Positions 42,584 through 52,368 are shown, numbered from the stretch's first letter. The stretch: DNA of 64,000 nt from Niabella aurantiaca DSM 17617 (GCF_000374125.1 NZ_KB893625.1:654945-718944); one strand, 5' to 3'. A program made the numbers and translations. Notes: generated from the letters alone by a model not told the origin.

Positions 42584-43036
42584 TTATCCCGTGCTTTTAA
42601 GAGCAGGGTTTCCTTTGCCGCTGGCGATCAGGTTGCACAGGCTCCCGGAAATATAGTCTGCCCAGGCATTCGAGCAGGCACTATAGCATTCTATACCAGG
42701 ACGGAGTCCTTCATGTGTAAAACGAAGTTCCGTCCGGCCTTTTTGTTCCGAGATATCAAAACAGATCCGGGTGCCGTTCCATTCCGCGGGGTCCTGTAGA
42801 AAATTAAGCCGGCTGCGGGTAACGAGCCATACTACTTTTTTATCAGGGATCACTTCCGCTAATTGCTGCCGGGAGTAGTGTACATCGCCAAAGCGCACTT
42901 CAAAGATATCGCCCTCTTGCAGGGTTTTCCCTTCAACATTTTCCGTCCACCATCCCCGTATGTTGCCCACCGCATGGAATACCTCCTCCGGCGTTTTGTC
43001 GGTTATGATGGAAACGGTGAAATTGGGGTCTTTCAT
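42584..43036 (-). CDS. SRPBCC (AHSA1-type) domain protein, copy 2
   Basis: A 150-residue START/Bet v1-like protein with the pattern TPEEVFHAVGNIRGWWTENVEG, VWLVTRSRLNFLQDPAEWNGT (in parts) and ELRFTHEGL near the end. The ligand is unknown. It is a diverged tandem copy of the gene at 43118, 81 nt apart on the same strand; both share IRGWW/VRGWW, EWxGTRI, FDISE and FTHEGL. Confidence 0.85.
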   Translation of the reverse strand: MKDPNFTVSIITDKTPEEVFHAVGNIRGWWTENVEGKTLQEGDIFEVRFGDVHYSRQQLAEVIPDKKVVWLVTRSRLNFLQDPAEWNGTRICFDISEQKGRTELRFTHEGLRPGIECYSACSNAWADYISGSLCNLIASGKGNPALKSTG

Positions 43037-43117
43037 ATATCGTATTTATTGAAAGATAAATAAAGAGGTGCTGTGAGTAATGTAAATGATGAAACGCATC
43101 CTGTTTAAAAGTCATTC

Positions 43118-43612
43118 TCAGACTGCCTGCATTTTCCATTTTTTGAGCAGCTCCTCGTTGAAGCCGTCTTCCCTGGCGTTGGGCGCTCCCTTACCGGTGG
43201 TGATGAGCTGATAAAGGCTGTTGCGGATATAATTGGTCCATGCGTCCCGGCAGATATTGTAACATTCATGTTGCGGTACCAGCCCCTCGTGGGTAAAGTG
43301 GAGCTCAGTTTGCCCATTCTTTTCGGATATGTCAAAAATGATCCTTGTGCCCTTCCATTCGCTCTGGTCTTTCACAAAATTGAATGAGTTGTCCAGGACC
43401 AGCCAAACTACCCTTTTGCCGGGGATCACTTCTGTTAGCTTTAACTTACAGATGTGAACGTCTTTATAATGATAAAGAAATTCGTCGTTCAGGTTTGCGG
43501 TTGGTCCCATGATCTCTTCACTCCACCATCCGCGCACGTTGTTGATGGCGTTAAAGACCTGCCCGGGCGTTTCGGTCACCCGGATCGCTGTGTTAAAATC
43601 GTTGTGTTGCAT
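43118..43612 (-). CDS. SRPBCC (AHSA1-type) domain protein, copy 1
   Basis: A 164-residue START/Bet v1-like protein: TPGQVFNAINNVRGWWSEEI, VIPGKRVVWLVLDNSFNFVK, GTRIIFDISEKNGQTELHFTHEGL. Such domains form a hydrophobic pocket; function is unknown. It is transcribed away from the GlxA-type regulator gene, suggesting the regulator may control the pair. Confidence 0.87.
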   Translation of the reverse strand: MQHNDFNTAIRVTETPGQVFNAINNVRGWWSEEIMGPTANLNDEFLYHYKDVHICKLKLTEVIPGKRVVWLVLDNSFNFVKDQSEWKGTRIIFDISEKNGQTELHFTHEGLVPQHECYNICRDAWTNYIRNSLYQLITTGKGAPNAREDGFNEELLKKWKMQAV

Positions 43613-43766
43613 TGTTTCTTTTTTAGGTTTAAAAATGAGGCTTCTTCCCGATCCGGATCGATTCTTTTATTTCCGGGGGAACAGGAACAAAGCTATTGTC
43701 TTAAAAGTTTATGGCCGGTGTGTAAAATGGACTTTGATCGGGGGCGATTTGGACAAGTATGTAGTG

Positions 43767-43774
43767 TACCTTTG
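43767..43774 (+). promoter_or_regulatory. TAnnTTTG -7 box for the GlxA-type regulator
   Basis: TACCTTTG, 14 nt before ATG 43789; a TTTG at 43748-43751 is a -33 candidate, with a spacer (15) shorter than usual. Confidence 0.5.
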
Positions 43775-43788
43775 TAAAAACAATTTTT

Positions 43789-44769
43789 ATGAAGCAAATA
43801 ACCATTGTGGTGCCGGATTGCAGGGTCAATGTAAACACGATCGGCGGGGCATATGATATCCTATGTCAGGCCAACGAATACTGGAAGCGTGCCGGGCATC
43901 CTTCTTTATTGAACGTCGAGATCGCCGGTTTTGCACCAGAAGTAAGATCGCATAACGGTTACCTGGCCATCCGGCCGGTGGATATCCGGGAGATTCGAAA
44001 TACCGACCTGGTATTGATCCCGGCCGTACTGGGTGAATATGAGGAAGCCGTGCAGCGGAACCAGCAGCTGCTTGAATGGATCCGGTTGCAATACAAGTGC
44101 GGGGCAGAGGTGGCCAGCATGTGCTCCGGTGGTTTTTTGCTGGCCGCTACCGGGCTTCTTGAAAACCGGGCCTGCTCCATCCACTGGAACAAAGTGGAGG
44201 AATTCGGGCGCATGTTCCCCGGGGTAAACATTGCAACCGGTAAGATCATTACGCACGAAAACGGCATCTATACCAATGGCGGGGCCTATTCATTTCTGAA
44301 CCTGATGCTTTACCTTGTGGAAAAGCTGTTTGACCATTCCATCGCGATCATTTGCTCAAAGGTTTTCCAGATCGATGTAGAGCGAACCACGCAATCTCCG
44401 TTCACGATCTTTCAGATCCAGAAGGAGCATGGGGACGAGGTGATACGGGATGCGCAGACCTATATCGAAGAGCATTTGGATACCCGGATCTCTTTTGAGA
44501 AATTAGCCGTGCAACTGGCCGTCAGCCGCCGCAATTTTGACCGGCGCTTTATTAAGGCTACCGGTAATACTCCCGTAGAGTACCTGCAACGTGTAAAAAT
44601 TGAAGCTGCAAAAAGGGAGCTGGAAAAAGGCCGTAAAACCGTACTTGAGGTGATGATGGATGTGGGGTATTCCGATGACAAAGCGTTCCGGGAGGTATTC
44701 CGGAAAATAACCGGGTTGTCGCCGCAGGATTACAGGAACCGGTATCAGAAAAGTGAATATACCGTTTGA
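43789..44769 (+). CDS. GlxA-type transcriptional regulator (DJ-1/PfpI domain plus AraC HTH)
   Basis: A 326-residue regulator. Residues about 1-180 form a DJ-1/PfpI-like domain with ASMCSGGFLLAATGLL at the nucleophile-elbow position. Residues about 225-318 carry two AraC-type helix-turn-helix units (ISFEKLAVQLAVSRRNFDRRF; TVLEVMMDVGYSDDKAFREVF) ending GLSPQDYR. It is divergent from the two SRPBCC genes, which are natural candidate targets. The effector is unknown. Confidence 0.9.
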   Translation: MKQITIVVPDCRVNVNTIGGAYDILCQANEYWKRAGHPSLLNVEIAGFAPEVRSHNGYLAIRPVDIREIRNTDLVLIPAVLGEYEEAVQRNQQLLEWIRLQYKCGAEVASMCSGGFLLAATGLLENRACSIHWNKVEEFGRMFPGVNIATGKIITHENGIYTNGGAYSFLNLMLYLVEKLFDHSIAIICSKVFQIDVERTTQSPFTIFQIQKEHGDEVIRDAQTYIEEHLDTRISFEKLAVQLAVSRRNFDRRFIKATGNTPVEYLQRVKIEAAKRELEKGRKTVLEVMMDVGYSDDKAFREVFRKITGLSPQDYRNRYQKSEYTV

Positions 44770-45318
44770 TCGATATTTGCTGCGGGACGTTGTTTGTTCA
44801 CAGAAGCCACTCGGACAAGTCGCAAGCGGCTCCCCCGAAGCCCAACGGATTGGCACCAGCACAGCACCTCTGCAAAGAACAGGAAATGCCACGAAGGCAG
44901 AAAGGCCAAAGAAACACGAAGGCCTGGTATAAAAGCCGCGTGATGCGTATTGGATTGTGGTCTCCTTTGTCTGTTTTCTGTACTCTTTACTCTGGCGGCT
45001 TTTATCGACCTTGCGCTTTAAACCTGATCTCTGCGTATTTCTGCACTTTGCGGTAAAATAGAGATCGTGATATCAACACTGCGACCGTCGCGCCTTGGCG
45101 CCGCTGCGAGCGATCTTCGCGTCGTAGCGCACTTCCTCGGCGTCATTGCGGGAAACCTCTTTGTTCTGCGCGAAATAACATCCTCTTGTTCCATCAGCGG
45201 AATATGCTTATTTTAGTGCCCTCAAAAATGATTGTATGAAATGAACTACAAGCATCTTGCCTGCCTGCGGCAATGATGTTTTGGCGGATTCCATTTAACC
45301 ATTCAAAAAAATAAACAG
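44770..45318. other. long intergenic region, no gene seen
   Basis: About 550 nt between the regulator and the O-acetylesterase gene. Frames are short and shared with no family I know. Pieces resemble common Bacteroidota intergenic debris (CACGAAGGCAGAAAGGCCAA near 44892 and TGCGTATTTCTGCACTTTGC near 45034). A promoter for the next gene is not evident. Confidence 0.5.
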
Positions 45319-47301
45319 ATGAAACCTTGCCATTTTTTGACGCTGGTGCTTTTTGCCCTGAGCTCAGTATTTCCGGGTCGCCTGTCGGCCGAAGTGAAGT
45401 TGCCGGTGTTGATCAGCAACAATATGGTATTGCAGCAAAAAGCAACGCCTGCCCTTTGGGGCACTGCGGGGGCCGGAAAAACCGTGCTGGTACAAACATC
45501 CTGGAATAAAAGGACCTACCGGGCAAAAGCAGATGCTTCCGGTAACTGGAAGGTAAATGTAAACACGCCTTCCTTTGGCGGGCCCTATACGATCCGTATT
45601 TCCGAAGACAATACCGTTACACTGGAGAATGTGCTGATCGGGGATGTGTGGTTGTGTTCCGGTCAGTCCAATATGGAAATGCCCCTGGCCGGCTGGGGAA
45701 AGATACAGCATTACGAGCAGGAGATTGCAAATGCAAGTTATCCCAATATACGGCTGTTACAGGCCATTCATGTTACGGCCAATCAGCCTCTGAATGAGCT
45801 CCGGGTACGCAATAACGGTTGGGATGTTTGCGCACCGGAGACGGTAGCTGAGTTCTCTTCCGTGGCTTATTTCTTTGCCCGGGAGATCTACGAAAAAACA
45901 AAGATACCCATCGGGCTGATCCACAGCTCCTGGGGTGGTACGATTGCTGAAGCCTGGACCAGTTATGAGACGCTGCAGCATATGGCCGATTTTGCTACTG
46001 CTGCGCGGGAAATAAAGAACACACCGGCTACAGATCAGCAGACGTTTGAGCGCTTGCTTGGAGAGTGGAGCCAGAAAAAACAGGAAGCCGATAAAGGCAT
46101 GGTGAATGGAAAAGCGCTCTGGGCTGCGGCAGATCTGAACACTGCAGACTGGAAAACCATGGCGGTTCCCGGCCTGGTAGAGGACAACGGTCTGCCGGGT
46201 TTCGACGGAATGATCTGGTTCAAACAGAAAATAACGCTTCCCGCGAACTGGCAGGCGGAAGATCTTACGCTGAGCTTGGGGCCGGTTGATGATGAGGATA
46301 TAGCCTGGTTCAACGGAGAGCAGATTGGCGCTACCAGCGGGTGGAATCAGGAGCGGGTTTATACGATCCCGGCAAGGCTGGTGAAAAAAGATGCAAACGA
46401 TCTTACCATACGTGTAATGGACAACGGCAATGGCGGCGGCATCTACGGAACGCCGGCACAGCTTTTCATCAGGAACAGTGCGGGACAGAAGGCTGCGCTT
46501 TCCGGCAACTGGAAGTACAGGATATCCTACGCATTAAAAGACCTGCCACCGGCGCCGGCAAACCCCAACAATCCCAACCGGCCTACTGTATTGTATAACG
46601 CCATGATCCACCCGGTCATCCAATACACGATTAAAGGGGCCATCTGGTACCAGGGTGAATCCAATGCAGGCAGGGCCTACCAGTACCGGACATTGTTCCC
46701 TGCGATGATCCGGGACTGGCGCTCGAAGTTTCCATCGGGCAATTTCCCGTTTTACTTTGTTCAGCTGGCAAACTTTATGAAGCGGGCGGATCAGCCGGGA
46801 TCTTCGGCATGGGCCGAGCTGCGGGAGGCACAGCTGATGACCACACAGCTTCCCAACACCGGCATGGCAACGATCATTGACATCGGCGATGCGAAGGATA
46901 TTCATCCTAAAAACAAACAGGAAGTGGGCAGAAGGCTGGCGCTGATCGCATTGAACAGGGACTATAAAAAGAACATCGAATACTCCGGCCCTGTTTATAA
47001 AACACAAAAAGTAAAAGGTGACCGGATCCTGCTGAGCTTTGATCACGCTGCAGGAATGAAGGCTTCCGGCGGGAAGCTGACCGGTTTCGCCATCGCTGGT
47101 TCCGATCAGCAATTTCAATGGGCGGAGGCCGAAATTTCCGGAAATACGATAACGGTGAAAGCGCCCGGAGTAAAACAGCCCGTTGCGGTCCGCTATGCCT
47201 GGGCCGATAACCCGGATGCAAATCTGGTCAACAGCGCCGGGCTGCCTGCCAGTCCCTTCCGTACCGACCGGTGGGATGGAGTTACAAAAACGGCAAAATG
47301 A
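45319..47301 (+). CDS. sialate O-acetylesterase
   Basis: A 660-residue exported SGNH-type carbohydrate esterase with signal peptide ending RLSA. The first catalytic block DVWLCSGQSNMEMPL holds the nucleophile Ser117; the last block DIGDAKDIHPKNKQEVGRRLA carries the Asp-x-x-His pair. A beta-sandwich insertion (about 280-400) with a carbohydrate-binding look (LSLGPVDDEDIAWFNGEQIG) splits the catalytic domain, as in family relatives. It would remove O-acetyl groups from glycans in the periplasm. No susCD neighbour is present. Confidence 0.92.
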   Translation: MKPCHFLTLVLFALSSVFPGRLSAEVKLPVLISNNMVLQQKATPALWGTAGAGKTVLVQTSWNKRTYRAKADASGNWKVNVNTPSFGGPYTIRISEDNTVTLENVLIGDVWLCSGQSNMEMPLAGWGKIQHYEQEIANASYPNIRLLQAIHVTANQPLNELRVRNNGWDVCAPETVAEFSSVAYFFAREIYEKTKIPIGLIHSSWGGTIAEAWTSYETLQHMADFATAAREIKNTPATDQQTFERLLGEWSQKKQEADKGMVNGKALWAAADLNTADWKTMAVPGLVEDNGLPGFDGMIWFKQKITLPANWQAEDLTLSLGPVDDEDIAWFNGEQIGATSGWNQERVYTIPARLVKKDANDLTIRVMDNGNGGGIYGTPAQLFIRNSAGQKAALSGNWKYRISYALKDLPPAPANPNNPNRPTVLYNAMIHPVIQYTIKGAIWYQGESNAGRAYQYRTLFPAMIRDWRSKFPSGNFPFYFVQLANFMKRADQPGSSAWAELREAQLMTTQLPNTGMATIIDIGDAKDIHPKNKQEVGRRLALIALNRDYKKNIEYSGPVYKTQKVKGDRILLSFDHAAGMKASGGKLTGFAIAGSDQQFQWAEAEISGNTITVKAPGVKQPVAVRYAWADNPDANLVNSAGLPASPFRTDRWDGVTKTAK

Positions 47302-47536
47302 TTTAGCGATTCCATATTCGTGGCTTCCTGTTCTGGATTTCGGGAGTTTAAAGTTTCAGGTCTCAGGTCAAAACATCATAGGAACCAGACCTCCCTTCCT
47401 GTTGTCTCGTCGGGTGTCGATTGTCGATTGTCCCGGATTTCGGCATTGACAGTACCTGATGAGCAGAAAGCCTGTATCTAATGTTTATTATCTTATTTTA
47501 AATGCTTACTTTGTATAGAGATTTAAAACCCGGTTC

Positions 47537-48268
47537 ATGAATAAGCATATTACTTCCTGGTTCAGTCCGGCTCTGCAAAAAGAAATGCCGGTTGTCGCTT
47601 ACGGGTATTTTGGAACGGTATTGCTACTGGTGCCCACTGCCGGCGCCGATTTTATGGAATACGAACGCTTCCGTTTGATCGATAGCCTGGCGCCGTTTAT
47701 CAATGACGGAAAGCTGAAAGTATATTCGATCGACAGCGTAAATAACGAAAGTTGGCTGAACAAGGACATGAATAACTGGGACAAGGCACAACGACACGAG
47801 CAATGGAATGCCTACGTGTACAATGAGGTACTGCCATATATAAAAAATGAATCCGGCGCCGGTACTCCTGTATTTGTTAGCGGGGCCTCGTTTGGCGCCT
47901 TGCACAGCATGAATTTGTTTTTAAAACGGCCGGACCTGCTGGGCGGGGTTATTGCAATGAGCGGCGTATACGACCTTACCTACTATACAGATGGGTTTAT
48001 GAATGATACGGTCTATTTTAACAGTCCCTGGCACTATATGCCCAACCTGACGGATGACGGGATTCTGGAGCAGATCCGAAACAGCCCGCACATCCACATC
48101 CTTACGGGGGCAGGGGCCTACGAGGACCCCCGGGCAGGCGGCGAGTTTGCCAAGATCCTTTATGATAAAGGTATTTATTACGAGTTTGACAACTGGGGTG
48201 AGAACTATAAACACGATTGGCCTACCTGGCGGGAGATGTTGCCGCATTATATCGGTACCCGGTTTTAA
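47537..48268 (+). CDS. alpha/beta-hydrolase, putative esterase (PF00756-like)
   Basis: A 243-residue protein with no clear signal peptide. The nucleophile elbow is VSGASFGALHSMN, FLKRPDLLGGVIAMSGVYD follows as in the esterase D/antigen 85 group, and the C-terminal NWGENYKHDWPTWREMLPHY holds the likely catalytic His. The early VLLLVPTAGADFMEYERF is the usual oxyanion region. Substrate is unknown. Confidence 0.87.
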   Translation: MNKHITSWFSPALQKEMPVVAYGYFGTVLLLVPTAGADFMEYERFRLIDSLAPFINDGKLKVYSIDSVNNESWLNKDMNNWDKAQRHEQWNAYVYNEVLPYIKNESGAGTPVFVSGASFGALHSMNLFLKRPDLLGGVIAMSGVYDLTYYTDGFMNDTVYFNSPWHYMPNLTDDGILEQIRNSPHIHILTGAGAYEDPRAGGEFAKILYDKGIYYEFDNWGENYKHDWPTWREMLPHYIGTRF

Positions 48269-48360
48269 GCACCACTATAAAAGGACAATGTGAAGCGCAA
48301 AGGACATATTTCACGTTTGAGGTTTCACGTTAGATCCGTTTAATGCCTGATGTATGACTC

Positions 48361-48395
48361 CATTTCCACATCTTCAAATTTCCAAATTATCAAAC
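48361..48395. repeat. degenerate 7-nt periodic array
   Basis: CATTTCC, ACATCTT, CAAATTT, CCAAATT, ATCAAAC step by seven between two converging genes. A related run (CACGTTT, GAGGTTT, CACGTTA) is at about 48312-48332. Confidence 0.6.
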
Positions 48396-49040
48396 GGGTA
48401 TGTATTGTTTTAAAAGCGTATCGAATATTTTTCCGTCGATCATACGGGCTCCCATGCTTTCGAGGTATTCCGAGTAAACCTGGCAATCGATCAGCTGCAC
48501 TCCTTCTTTTTTCAGGTATTCGAGATACCGGGCAAATGCGAACCGGGAAGCATTGCTGACAAGGCTGAACATGCTTTCTCCAAAAAAAACCTGCCCCAGG
48601 CGGATGCCATAGAGCCCCCCTATCAGTGCGCCGTCTTTCCAGACCTCGGCGCTGTGCGCATATCCCTGGAGATGAAGTTGCAGATATGCATGGACCACAT
48701 CTTCGGTGATCCAGGTGCCATCCTGATTGCTGCGCCGTACTTTCTGACAGGAACGGATCACTTTTTCAAAAGCCTGGTTAATGGTGAACCCGAACGCATT
48801 TCTGTTCATGAGCGCGCGCACGGTCTTGCTTTTTCTGAATTCGCCGGGAAACAATACAAAGCGTGGGTTGGGGCACCACCAGAGCACGGGCGGTGTTTCA
48901 TACCAAGGAAAAATGCCGGAAGCATAAGCCAGCAACAGCCGCTGCGGGTCGAGGTCGCCACCAATCGCAAGCAGTCCGTCTTTTTCTGCCAGGTGCACCG
49001 GCGGAAAATACAGTTCGTCTGATAGTGCAAAAATGGCCAT
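48390..49040 (-). CDS. aat: leucyl/phenylalanyl-tRNA-protein transferase
   Basis: A 216-residue Aat. Present are the N-terminal DELYFPPVHLAEKDGLLAIG, the family block GDLDPQRLLLAYASGIFPWY, WWCPNPRFVLFP, and GGLYGIRLGQVFFGESMFS. It attaches Leu or Phe to proteins with N-terminal Lys/Arg, creating N-degrons. It starts 8 nt after clpS, whose product delivers those N-degrons to ClpAP, so the two form a functional operon. Confidence 0.95.
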   Translation of the reverse strand: MAIFALSDELYFPPVHLAEKDGLLAIGGDLDPQRLLLAYASGIFPWYETPPVLWWCPNPRFVLFPGEFRKSKTVRALMNRNAFGFTINQAFEKVIRSCQKVRRSNQDGTWITEDVVHAYLQLHLQGYAHSAEVWKDGALIGGLYGIRLGQVFFGESMFSLVSNASRFAFARYLEYLKKEGVQLIDCQVYSEYLESMGARMIDGKIFDTLLKQYIPV

Positions 49041-49048
49041 TGGGGTAA

Positions 49049-49351
49049 CTAAGCAACGAGCTCTTCGATCGTTGCCGAAATACCGCGATCAAGAATGGCG
49101 CTGCACATGGGCTCCAGGTCCTCGTACATGCCCTCTTTAACGGCGTATTTGCCTTTAAAGTGAATAATATAGGAGCATTGTTCTGCCTGCTCATAGCTAT
49201 GACCGCAAACTTCCATAAGGGTTTCGATCACCCATTCAAAAGTGTTCACTTCGTCATTCCATACGATCAGTTGCCAGGAGGCCGCAGCTGCCGTCAGCAC
49301 ATCGGTTTCCGCTTCAGTTCTTGTAAACGGGCTGGTCTCAGAAAAGCTCAT
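49049..49351 (-). CDS. clpS: ATP-dependent Clp protease adaptor ClpS
   Basis: A 100-residue adaptor. The core WQLIVWNDEVNTFEWVIETL and the later AEQCSYIIHFKGKYAVKEG match ClpS: the Asn/Asp pair and the His in YIIHFKG line the N-degron pocket. A longer frame begins at 49369, but ATG 49351 is chosen because TATCTTTG (49363-49356 on this strand) lies within the extra codons and places the transcript start at or next to this ATG. It heads the clpS-aat unit. Confidence 0.93.
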   Translation of the reverse strand: MSFSETSPFTRTEAETDVLTAAAASWQLIVWNDEVNTFEWVIETLMEVCGHSYEQAEQCSYIIHFKGKYAVKEGMYEDLEPMCSAILDRGISATIEELVA

Positions 49352-49355
49352 GACG

Positions 49356-49363
49356 CAAAGATA
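49356..49363 (-). promoter_or_regulatory. TAnnTTTG box 4 nt before clpS ATG
   Basis: The minus strand reads TATCTTTG, then CGTC, then ATG. The spacing implies a leaderless clpS-aat mRNA and decides the clpS start. Confidence 0.6.
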
Positions 49364-49954
49364 AATCATTCGGAATAATTGCTATTCCGGGTGCTTTTGG
49401 CCAGATAAACCCATCTGGGTTATGGAAGAGAAGTATTGCTCCATGTTATCTGATGAACGGCTGTATCCAAAGCCCGCCGGGTCTTGCTGTTCCGGAAATT
49501 AAGGATTGCTGCCGCACGGGGAAGCATCGTTCGTTATCAATAGATCCGGAGCGCAAGGTTCGATGACCGGTCATGCTGTCTGATCTCCGGATGGCTGAAT
49601 ACCGGGGCGCTGTTCTGGTAAAAGACATCCACTACAGGGATAAAATGGCCGTGTCTGTGTTAGAAAAAGTCTAAAAAAAGAAAGAAAACGTGAATATGTA
49701 CGAAACACACAATGCCGTTCATGTAATTGTGGAAAAAATAACTGCGAATTTGAATTTAAAGCAATATTTTTATGGCGGAGTTGTTTCGCCTTCTACAAAG
49801 CATGATATAAGCCGCAGTAAACCCGGTAAATGACCAATTGGTTAAGGCGGCCCTGCGGGTTTTGTTTGCCGGAAGCGGGCAACGTTTCATGAACAGCTTC
49901 AATGATTGTTTATTTTTTCACTAACGATTTAACGTTTATTTTAAAAACAGTTTA
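49364..49954. other. long divergent intergenic region, no gene seen
   Basis: About 590 nt between clpS and the GMC oxidoreductase gene. No frame looks like protein, no hairpin stands out and no exact TAnnTTTG box was found facing the oxidoreductase. The right half is AT-rich, as expected for a promoter region. Confidence 0.5.
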
Positions 49955-51637
49955 ATGGCAGAAAATAACACTTACGACGCTATTGTTATTGGCAGCGGTA
50001 TTTCCGGGGGATGGGCTGCAAAAGAACTCACCGAGAAAGGGCTGAAAGTGATCATGCTGGAAAGGGGTAAGAACATCGAGCATGTAAAGGACTACGTCAA
50101 TGCCGGCAAAGCGCCATGGGAGTTTCCGCACCGGGGATCCAAAACGCAGGAAATGATCAAGGATCACCCGGTGCTGAACCGCGATTACCCGCTGAATGAA
50201 ACGAACCTCGACTGGTGGGTAGATGAAAAAGAATCGCCTTATACAGAGGTAAAACGTTTTGACTGGTTCCGGGGATATCATGTGGGCGGCCGCTCCCTGC
50301 TATGGGGCCGGCAAAGCTATCGCTGGTCCGATCTGGATTTCGAAGCCAATGCCAAAGACGGGATCGCCATTGACTGGCCGGTGCGTTATAAGGAGATCGC
50401 GCCCTGGTACGATTATGTGGAAAAATTTGCAGGCATCAGCGGAAACCGGGATGGCATCGGCCATTTGCCGGATGGGCAGTTTTTACCGCCAATGGATATG
50501 ACGGTAGTTGAAAAAGACGTTGCATCCCGCATAAAGGACATTTATAAAGGACAGCGGCAGATGATCATTGGCCGCGTGGCGAATATTACCCAGCCATTGC
50601 CGGGACGTACCAATTGCCAGTACCGGAATAAATGCTGGCTGGGGTGCCCCTTTGGTGCTTATTTCAGCACCCAGTCCTCTACCTTACCGGCTGCTATGAA
50701 AACCGGTAATCTTACGGTAAGACCCTGGAGCATTGTTACAAAGATCCTTTACGATAAAGATAAGAAGCGCGCTACGGGAGTGGAAGTGCTGGATGCGGAA
50801 ACCAATAAGACCTATGTTTATAATGCAAAGATCGTCTTTCTGAATGCCTCTACCTTAAACAGTACCTGGATCCTGATGAATTCTGCTACGGATATCTGGC
50901 CCGGCGGATTGGGAAGCACCAGCGGAGAGCTGGGGCATAACCTGATGGACCATCACCTGGGTGTAGGCGCGAGCGGAAAAGTGGAAGGATATGAGGACAA
51001 ATACACTTATGGCCGCCGTGCCAACGGGATCTATATTCCGCGTTTCAGGAATTTGAATGGCGACAAGCGCGATTATCTCCGTGGTTTCGGCTACCAGGGC
51101 GGCGGAGGCCGGGGCCGGGGCAATACTTCGGCGGAAGAGATTACCATTGGAGTCGGATTGAAAGAGTCGCTGACCGAACCGGGCTCCTGGCACATGAATA
51201 TTGGGGGCTTCGGGGAGATCCTGCCTTATCATGAGAATGTGGTAACGCTGGATCCCAATAAAAAAGATAAATGGGGTCTGAATGTGCTCTCCATCGATGC
51301 GGAATGGAAGGAAAATGAGCGGAAGATGCGTGTGGATATGAAGAATGACGCCATCGAAATGCTGGAAAAAGCCGGCGTAAAAGATGTAAGGGGCCGGGAA
51401 GGCGATGGCACCATCGGACGCGGCATCCATGAAATGGGAACCGCGCGTATGGGCGCTGATCCGAAAACATCGGTGCTCAATAAATGGAACCAGATGTGGG
51501 ATGCTCCGAACGTTTTTGTGACCGATGGTTCGTTCATGGTATCTGCGAACTGCGTAAACCCCTCACTGACCTATATGGCATTTACGGCCCGGGCGGTGGA
51601 TCATGCGGTAAATGAATTGAAAAAACAAAATCTTTAA
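49955..51637 (+). CDS. GMC-family oxidoreductase (glucoside 3-dehydrogenase large-subunit-like)
   Basis: A 560-residue flavoprotein. FAD-binding GSGISGGWAAKELTEKGLKV is at the N-terminus and GYHVGGRSLLWGRQSYRW follows as in GMC enzymes. The catalytic end has GIHEMGTARMG and NCVNPSLTYMAFTARAVDHA (His and Asn). A Cys-rich insert, NCQYRNKCWLGCPFGAYFS, recalls the iron-sulfur site of glucoside 3-dehydrogenase large subunits. The next gene encodes a gluconate-dehydrogenase subunit-3-like protein, the expected small subunit. It probably oxidises a sugar at C3 or C5 in the periplasm. It has no signal of its own and may be exported with its partner. Confidence 0.88.
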   Translation: MAENNTYDAIVIGSGISGGWAAKELTEKGLKVIMLERGKNIEHVKDYVNAGKAPWEFPHRGSKTQEMIKDHPVLNRDYPLNETNLDWWVDEKESPYTEVKRFDWFRGYHVGGRSLLWGRQSYRWSDLDFEANAKDGIAIDWPVRYKEIAPWYDYVEKFAGISGNRDGIGHLPDGQFLPPMDMTVVEKDVASRIKDIYKGQRQMIIGRVANITQPLPGRTNCQYRNKCWLGCPFGAYFSTQSSTLPAAMKTGNLTVRPWSIVTKILYDKDKKRATGVEVLDAETNKTYVYNAKIVFLNASTLNSTWILMNSATDIWPGGLGSTSGELGHNLMDHHLGVGASGKVEGYEDKYTYGRRANGIYIPRFRNLNGDKRDYLRGFGYQGGGGRGRGNTSAEEITIGVGLKESLTEPGSWHMNIGGFGEILPYHENVVTLDPNKKDKWGLNVLSIDAEWKENERKMRVDMKNDAIEMLEKAGVKDVRGREGDGTIGRGIHEMGTARMGADPKTSVLNKWNQMWDAPNVFVTDGSFMVSANCVNPSLTYMAFTARAVDHAVNELKKQNL

Positions 51638-51708
51638 CCCAACAGGTCTGTACACTTGTGAGGTTTTTTAAAATCTGGCAGGCGTGCAGACCGACTAAAA
51701 TACAAACA

Positions 51709-52368
51709 ATGAACAGGAGAGAAGCTTTATCACGTGTTGGTATCTTGCTGGGAGGTACTGTTATCGGCGCGGAAGTTTTTTTGTCGGGTTGTAAATCCAC
51801 CGCTACCAAGGCGGGTGCATTTTCGCCCGAGACAATTGCATTGCTGGACGAGATCGGAGAAACGATCCTCCCGACCACACCGGATTCACCAGGTGCGAAG
51901 GCCGCGCAGATCGGCAATTTTATGAAAACCATCGTAACCGATTGTTACCGGGAGAATGAGCAAAAGGCGTTCAACGAGGGTATCGATAAGTTTAATGAAG
52001 CCTGTAAGGCAAAATACAGCAAAGCATTCACCGAACTGTCTGCAGCAGAAAGGACCGAATTCCTGACCGCCCTGGATAAGGAAGCGAAAGAATTTGTAAA
52101 GACGGATACCTATAAAAAAGAGAAGAAGGCCTTTGATGAACAGCAGGATGCGTGGGTGAAAGCGGAGGAAGCCAAAAAGAATTTTGGTGCCGTAAAAGTA
52201 AAACAGAGCTACCCGCCACATTATTTTACCATGATGAAGCAATTGACAGTATGGGGTTACTTTACTTCCAAACCGGGTGCAACACAGGCGCTACGCTATG
52301 TAGAGACGCCCGGAAAATTTGATGGGGCCTATCCCTATAAGAAGGGCGACAAAGCCTGGGCATTATAG
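51709..52368 (+). CDS. gluconate 2-dehydrogenase subunit 3-family protein
   Basis: A 219-residue small subunit. The longer frame from 51658 is rejected because ATG 51709 begins a twin-arginine-type signal (MNRREALSRVGILLGG), followed by FLSGC, which may also be a lipobox. The body is the helical family domain: LLDEIGETILPTTPDSPGAKAAQIG, IVTDCYRENEQKAF, and the C-terminal HYFTMMKQLTVWGYFTSKPGATQAL (in parts). Such subunits guide export of, and bind, the GMC subunit encoded just upstream. A cytochrome c third subunit is not encoded next to them. Confidence 0.9.
   Translation: MNRREALSRVGILLGGTVIGAEVFLSGCKSTATKAGAFSPETIALLDEIGETILPTTPDSPGAKAAQIGNFMKTIVTDCYRENEQKAFNEGIDKFNEACKAKYSKAFTELSAAERTEFLTALDKEAKEFVKTDTYKKEKKAFDEQQDAWVKAEEAKKNFGAVKVKQSYPPHYFTMMKQLTVWGYFTSKPGATQALRYVETPGKFDGAYPYKKGDKAWAL

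Noticed and set aside
44770-45318. Possible small gene in the gap before the O-acetylesterase
   Set aside because: The frame at about 44766-45056 reads like translated intergenic repeat debris, with no signal or domain.
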